Of a stretch of 64,000 bases of DNA, positions 58,946-64,000 are shown piece after piece. Under the pieces are notes generated by a model. The model was not told the DNA's origin. It ran no database searches and saw only the letters and a list, made by a program, of their open reading frames with translations. Location of the stretch: the NCBI RefSeq assembly GCF_010731635.1, contig NZ_AP022583.1, positions 2,976,001-3,040,000 of the forward strand, given 5' to 3'. This DNA comes from Mycobacterium noviomagense (GTDB taxonomy: Bacteria; Actinomycetota; Actinomycetes; Mycobacteriales; Mycobacteriaceae). Both the position numbers and the translations under genes were made by a program. The number at the start of each line of letters is the position of its first letter. Position 1 is the first letter of the stretch.

Positions 58946-59476
58946 CTAACGTGCGCAGGTGGCGATCATCGCGTTGCTTGTTGAGGCCGCGATCGTCTGG
59001 CCGGCGGCGTCGTTGATCGCGCAGTTGAGATGACCGGCCAGGCTGGTGGCGATGACGGATTTTGTCTGCACGCCCGGGTTCAACACGATGGTCTTGCTCC
59101 ACGGCAACGACACATCGAAGTCTGTCTGCGGCAACCCCTGCGCATCGGTGTAGATGACGGTTACCAGGTCGAAAAACGGCTGCTTTGTCCCGGTTACCGA
59201 ATACACGATCGTGCGTGGATTGACCGCAGGCGGGCTGGCTTCCGACGACGGGCTGGGCTCTACGGTGGGGACCGGTGACGGCGCCGTGGTGGGCGCGGCC
59301 GACGGCGTCAAGGTCGTCACCGTCTCGCGCGGGAGCGACGTCGGCGGCGCCGCCGTCGGGATGCTTGGCGGCGGTGTGGCGATGACATGCCGCGTCGGTG
59401 GCGGCCCCACCGTGGCTGTGGTCGACGTGCTGTCACCGCCGTAGAGGATCAGCGCGGTGGCGATCACAGCGAGCAC
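58946..59476 (-). CDS. Membrane-anchored Thr/Pro-rich protein (Rv3209-like), start unresolved
   Basis: From GTG 59474-59476 the protein has 176 aa, beginning with the end of a membrane helix (LAVIATALILYGGD). A Thr/Pro/Ser-rich linker follows, then a C-terminal domain resembling MmpS-like extracellular domains: TVIYTDAQGLPQTDFDVSLPW and NCAINDAAGQTIAA. The helix begins upstream of the GTG (RPIAAIAGVVLV), and the frame stays open to about 59700, with an acidic cytoplasmic-looking segment (HDYPDEEIYAGADHDAG). However, no ATG, GTG or TTG occurs there. Either an ATT/ATC start near 59600 is used or a frameshift hides the true start. Confidence 0.65.
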   Translation of the reverse strand: MLAVIATALILYGGDSTSTTATVGPPPTRHVIATPPPSIPTAAPPTSLPRETVTTLTPSAAPTTAPSPVPTVEPSPSSEASPPAVNPRTIVYSVTGTKQPFFDLVTVIYTDAQGLPQTDFDVSLPWSKTIVLNPGVQTKSVIATSLAGHLNCAINDAAGQTIAASTSNAMIATCAR

Positions 59477-59789
59477 CAGAACAACACCGGCGATCGCGGC
59501 TATCGGCCGCCAGCGATGGTCGAATACGCCGGCGTCGTGGTCGGCGCCGGCGTAGATCTCCTCGTCCGGGTAGTCGTGGACGTTGGTATCAGAGTGATCA
59601 ATGATGCTAATGATGCTGATGGTATCGGCTGGAGGCTGCCGATTGTGACGCGGCGCGGGCGTGTCGGCGTGACGTTGCCGCCGCTGGAGCTTCGCGGACG
59701 GTCAGTGGCTGGTGCGCGCGGTCGGTGGTGCTTCCACTAGCCTGCATGCGGGAACGCAGTTGCGGTGAACTCGAACGGAGGCGTCTGAC

Positions 59790-60711
<922 letters not shown>

Positions 60712-60822
60712 TCAATCTGGGTTGTCGGCCACATCACGGCGGCGTCGCCGCACACGGCTTGTCCGATCGACACTACTACCCAGGTCGACCGGACCCGCGA
60801 ATTCCCGACGGCCAGCGACTGA

Positions 60823-60858
60823 TTAGGCGTCGGCGCAGCACCGTGCGCCGGCGCCTAA
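60823..60858. promoter_or_regulatory. 15-bp inverted repeat in the TetR / DUF3152 divergent region
   Basis: Arms 60823-60837 and 60844-60858 pair fully, with one G-T pair, around the 6-base loop GCACCG. The element is 118 bp from the TetR start and 50 bp from the DUF3152 start. It could be a TetR operator or a hairpin; the near-contiguous arms favour an RNA hairpin or a dispersed palindrome. Confidence 0.45.
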
Positions 60859-60907
60859 CGGGCGCGCCCAGAGGCCCAGCTCGCGGTAGCTGTGCCATCC
60901 TAGGGCA

Positions 60908-61933
60908 GTGACCTACGACTCGGCGCAGCACGGGGGAACTCGGGTACCCGTCCTCCGCGACGAGTGGCGAGAACCGCTGCGCGCTCAGCGTGATCCGCTC
61001 GCCTGGGGCGCTGGTCGGCCACGCTCCAATCGCGACAGGGAGCGCCGCTGGCGCAAACAAACTTGGCTGGGTCGCTTTGTGTCCACCTACGGCTGGCGCG
61101 CGTACGCGCTGCCGGTGCTGACCGCCGTCACCGTGGTGGTGCTGTATCAGACCGTGACCGGCACCGGTGCGCCCGCACCTGCCTCGCAGGATCCGGCGCA
61201 GGGGCCGCCGACGATCGGGGCGGTGGGCACCTCGATCATCGACTCGCCTCCTCGCGGCCTGACCGAGTTCGACGCCAATCTTCCGACCGGGCTGTTGCCA
61301 GCCGGCGGCCCTTTCACCCCGGCCGGTGACAAGACGTGGCATATCGTCCCCGGCACCATGCCTCAATTGGGGCAGGGCACGGCCAAGGTGTTCCGATACA
61401 CGGTCGAGGTCGAGAACGGGATCGACACCACGACGTTCGGCGGCGACGACGCATTCGTGCGGATGGTCGACGAGACGTTGGCCAATCCCAAGAGCTGGAC
61501 TCACAATCCGCAATTCGCGTTCGTGCGGATCGACAGCGGCAATCCCGATTTCCGGATCTCGTTGAGCTCGCCGATGACGATACGCGATGGCTGCGGCTAT
61601 GAGATTCCGCTGGAAACCTCGTGCTACAACCCGGTGTTCGGGAGGGAGTCGCAGCCGCGGGTCCTCATCAACGAGGCACGCTGGGTCCGCGGAGCTGTTC
61701 CCTTCGAAGGCGACGTTGGTTCCTACCGCCAGTATGTGATCAACCACGAAGTCGGCCACGCCATCGGTTACCAGCGCCACGAGCCCTGCGACAAGCAAGG
61801 CGCTTTAGCGCCGGTGATGATGCAGCAGACGTTCTCCACGGCCAACAACGACGAGGCCAAGTTCGACCCCGAGTGGGTCAAACCGGACGGGAAAACCTGC
61901 CGGTTCAACCCCTGGCCCTATCCGATCGCCTAG
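60908..61933 (+). CDS. DUF3152 membrane-anchored metalloprotease-like protein
   Basis: The 341-aa protein has a basic, Arg-rich cytoplasmic N-terminus (1-60) and one membrane helix (about 67-85). A Pro-rich linker and an extracytoplasmic DUF3152 domain follow. The latter holds HEVGH at 280-284 and a further His at 291 in GYQRHEPC, a zinc-protease-like site. Cys-rich edges (CGYEIPLETSC) suggest a disulfide. GTG 60908. Syntenic with Rv3207c. Activity is not established. Confidence 0.85.
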   Translation: MTYDSAQHGGTRVPVLRDEWREPLRAQRDPLAWGAGRPRSNRDRERRWRKQTWLGRFVSTYGWRAYALPVLTAVTVVVLYQTVTGTGAPAPASQDPAQGPPTIGAVGTSIIDSPPRGLTEFDANLPTGLLPAGGPFTPAGDKTWHIVPGTMPQLGQGTAKVFRYTVEVENGIDTTTFGGDDAFVRMVDETLANPKSWTHNPQFAFVRIDSGNPDFRISLSSPMTIRDGCGYEIPLETSCYNPVFGRESQPRVLINEARWVRGAVPFEGDVGSYRQYVINHEVGHAIGYQRHEPCDKQGALAPVMMQQTFSTANNDEAKFDPEWVKPDGKTCRFNPWPYPIA

Positions 61934-62053
61934 CGGGTGGGCCGCGGGAAGCATCGCGGGCAGCGCACGGTTGATCTGTTTGCCGTCGAGCAAGACAACT
62001 GCTGTGATGGTTGTGGCTGACGGACCTGAGAAGTTAGACCAAGGAGATATCCG

Positions 62054-63232
62054 GTGTCGACATCGTTGCCGCCGCTCGTCGAGCCAGCAGCCGAGCTGAC
62101 CCGGGAGGAGGTTGCGCGCTACAGCCGCCACCTGATCATCCCGGATCTCGGGGTAGACGGGCAGAAGCGGCTGAAGAACGCCAGAGTGCTGGTGATCGGC
62201 GCGGGCGGGCTCGGAGCGCCCACGCTGCTGTACCTGGCCGCCGCCGGCGTGGGCACCATCGGCATCGTTGACTACGACGTCGTCGACGAATCGAACCTGC
62301 AGCGCCAAATCATCCACGGGGTGTCCGACATCGGCCGACCGAAGACGCAGTCCGCGCGCGACTCGATCGCCGAGGTCAACCCGCTGGTGCAGGTGCGACT
62401 TCACGAGACGAAGCTGGAGCCGGGCAACGCCGTCGAGCTGTTCAAGCAATACGACCTGATCCTTGACGGCACCGATAACTTCGCGACCCGCTATCTGGTC
62501 AACGACGCCGCGGTGCTGGCGAAAAAACCGTATGTCTGGGGATCGATCTACCGCTTCGAAGGCCAGGTCTCGGTGTTCTGGGAGAACGCACCCAACGGCC
62601 GGGGCCTCAACTACCGCGACCTCTACCCCGAAGCGCCGCCGCCGGGCATGGTGCCGTCGTGCGCCGAAGGCGGTGTGCTGGGCATCCTGTGCGCCTCGAT
62701 CGCGTCGGTTATGGGCACTGAGGCGATCAAGCTCATCACCGGGATCGGCGAGCCACTGCTCGGCCGGCTGATGATGTACGACGCGCTGGAGATGAGCTAT
62801 CGCACGATCACCGTCCGCAAGGATCCGTCGACGCCCAAGATCACCGAGCTGATCGACTACGACGAGTTCTGCGGGGGGGTGTCCGCGGACGCCACGGATG
62901 CGGCCGCCGGCTCTGCCATCACCCCACGCGAGCTACGTGAGCTCATGGACTCCGGCAAGAAGTTCGCATTGATCGACGTGCGCGAGCCGGTGGAATGGGA
63001 CATCAACCACATCGACGGCGCGCAGCTGATCCCGCAGTCGTCGATCAATTCCGGTGAGGGCCTGGCCAAGCTGCCGCACGACCGGATGCCGGTGCTGTAC
63101 TGCAAGACTGGCGTGCGCTCGGCTGAGGCGTTGGCCGCGGTGAAGAAGGCCGGGTTTTCCGACGCCGTCCATTTGCAGGGCGGCATCGTGGCGTGGGCCA
63201 AGCAGATGCAGCCCGACATGGTGATGTATTGA
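62054..63232 (+). CDS. moeZ: Adenylyltransferase-sulfurtransferase MoeZ (MoeB-rhodanese)
   Basis: It activates the C-terminus of ubiquitin-like sulfur carriers (CysO, MoaD) by adenylation and thiocarboxylation. The 392 aa consist of an E1-like domain (1-275) with ATP loop GAGGLG (49-54), catalytic Cys in VPSCAEGGVLG, and no CxxC zinc pair. The C-terminal rhodanese domain has active-site loop CKTGVR with Cys350. GTG 62054 is preceded by AAGGAGATAT. Syntenic with Rv3206c. Confidence 0.95.
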   Translation: MSTSLPPLVEPAAELTREEVARYSRHLIIPDLGVDGQKRLKNARVLVIGAGGLGAPTLLYLAAAGVGTIGIVDYDVVDESNLQRQIIHGVSDIGRPKTQSARDSIAEVNPLVQVRLHETKLEPGNAVELFKQYDLILDGTDNFATRYLVNDAAVLAKKPYVWGSIYRFEGQVSVFWENAPNGRGLNYRDLYPEAPPPGMVPSCAEGGVLGILCASIASVMGTEAIKLITGIGEPLLGRLMMYDALEMSYRTITVRKDPSTPKITELIDYDEFCGGVSADATDAAAGSAITPRELRELMDSGKKFALIDVREPVEWDINHIDGAQLIPQSSINSGEGLAKLPHDRMPVLYCKTGVRSAEALAAVKKAGFSDAVHLQGGIVAWAKQMQPDMVMY

Positions 63233-63233
63233 T

Positions 63234-63284
63234 CCGGTGACGATGCAGGGCGCGTAGCGGCCTAAGGAGGAGCCGGGCCATCGT
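63234..63284 (+). repeat. Degenerate MIRU-like element after moeZ
   Basis: CCGGTGACGATGCAGGGCG followed by TAGCGGCCTAAGGAGGAGCC resembles the MIRU unit at 354-503 along its whole length with several substitutions. It starts right after the moeZ stop and ends about 90 bp before the next gene. Confidence 0.6.
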
Positions 63285-63371
63285 GTTTAGCGCGGTAACG
63301 ATGCGGCTCAAGGTTGCTGGCGCGTCGTGTCTAGCGGCATTACCCGTCGTCAGCGCGGTTACCCTGACCCT

Positions 63372-64000
63372 GTGACTGTCGAGCGGCCGCCCGAGCACGT
63401 TTTGGCGGCGTTCGGGCTAAGTGGAGTGCGCCCGGTACCGCTGGGTGACTGCTGGGAAGGCGGCTGGCGGTGCGGCGAGGTGGTGTTGTCGATGGTGGCC
63501 GACCACGCCCGTGCGGCGTGGTCGGCCCGGGTACGCGAGACGCTGTTCGTCGACGGAGTGCGCCTGGCCCGTCCGGTCCGTTCGACCGATGGCCGATATG
63601 TGGTGTCCGGCTGGCGCGCCGACACGTTCGTCGCCGGTAGGCCTGAGCCCCGCCACGACGAAGTGGTCTCCGTGGCCGTGCGGTTACACGAGGCGACCAG
63701 CAAACTAGAACGTCCACGTTTTCTGACCCAGGGTCCGACCGCGCCGTGGGCGGAGGTCGATGTGTTCATCGCCGCCGACCGTGCCGCCTGGGAGGAGCGT
63801 CCACTGCATTCAGTGCCGCCTGCGGCGCGGATAGCCCCGGCGACGGCCGACACCCAGCGCTCAATCGACCTGATCAACCAGCTTGCGGGATTGCGCCGAC
63901 CGACCAAGAGCCCTAGCCAGCTGGTGCACGGGGATCTTTATGGGACGGTGCTTTTCGCGGGAACGGCCGCCCCGGGCATCACTGACATCACGCCGTACTG
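63372..64000 (+). CDS. Rv3205c-like conserved protein, 5' part
   Basis: The first 209 codons of a gene that runs off the right edge, from GTG 63372. It has the TIGR02569-type pattern of actinobacteria: LDAFGLSGVRPVPL-like start (here VLAAFGLSGVRPVPLGDCW), WRADTFVAG, and a kinase-like LVHGDLYGTVLFAG near the end. The HGDL segment resembles the catalytic loop of aminoglycoside phosphotransferases, so a phosphotransferase-like fold is possible. Function unknown. Confidence 0.82.
   Translation, partial: MTVERPPEHVLAAFGLSGVRPVPLGDCWEGGWRCGEVVLSMVADHARAAWSARVRETLFVDGVRLARPVRSTDGRYVVSGWRADTFVAGRPEPRHDEVVSVAVRLHEATSKLERPRFLTQGPTAPWAEVDVFIAADRAAWEERPLHSVPPAARIAPATADTQRSIDLINQLAGLRRPTKSPSQLVHGDLYGTVLFAGTAAPGITDITPY

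Overview
The window is chromosomal DNA of a slow-growing Mycobacterium outside the M. tuberculosis (Mtb) complex. The evidence is high G+C, many GTG/TTG starts, dense 4-base gene overlaps, mycobacterium-specific genes (whiB1, whiB2, mtrAB-lpqB, pdtaS, sigH-rshA, fbiAB, desA3, tgs3, bL37) and gene order matching H37Rv from Rv3267 to Rv3205c, read in reverse. Rv numbers come from memory of that synteny and of the proteins; no search was run. I cannot name the species.

Layout. 1-4.5 kb: LCP-type cell-wall ligase, MIRU repeats, rmlD, an 11-copy 56-bp tandem repeat, wbbL and a mannose-1-P guanylyltransferase (dTDP-rhamnose, arabinogalactan linker, GDP-mannose), then a NUDIX gene where Mtb has the methyltransferase gene mamA. 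4.5-7.6 kb: fbiB-fbiA (coenzyme F420), divergent from whiB2. 7.7-13.4 kb: mannose metabolism (phosphomannomutase, TobH-like, manA) and a cation exporter. 13.4-18.7 kb: FAD monooxygenase, amino-acid permease and an alkane hydroxylation operon (alkB, two rubredoxins, TetR). 18.7-25.2 kb: sahH, tmk, mtrA-mtrB-lpqB.

25.3-29.1 kb is the most striking part: a four-gene operon with the organisation of esxF-esxE-cpnT-ift of Mtb (Rv3905c-Rv3902c). It comprises two WXG100 proteins, a 907-residue secreted protein with a C-terminal TNT NAD-glycohydrolase-like domain, and its immunity factor. It sits between lpqB and the comF-like gene, far from its Mtb position. 29.4-34 kb: comF-like gene, hibernation factor, secA1.

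34-41.9 kb: lipid and energy genes (an intact tgs3, ppk2, the DesA3 electron-transfer oxidoreductase, desA3) and a PfkB kinase. 41.9-47.3 kb: rsgA, aroA, SRAP/HMCES, an SDR, sigH-rshA, and a 26-residue ribosomal protein gene (bL37) whose stop overlaps that of rshA. 47.4-54.2 kb: a secreted repeat protein, biotinyl-domain protein, pdtaS, whiB1, a diacylglycerol-kinase-like gene, a frameshifted acetyltransferase, entC and gpm2. 54.3-64 kb: ParA-like ATPase, Rv3212-like, rhlE, MiaE-like ferritin fold, several conserved small proteins, a TetR regulator, a DUF3152 protein, moeZ and a partial Rv3205c-like gene.

Non-coding structure is rich. There are MIRU-type elements, a second VNTR-like family at three places, and long inverted repeats at most convergent gene ends. 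Good operator candidates lie before alkB, the desaturase pair, whiB1, tgs3 and sigH.
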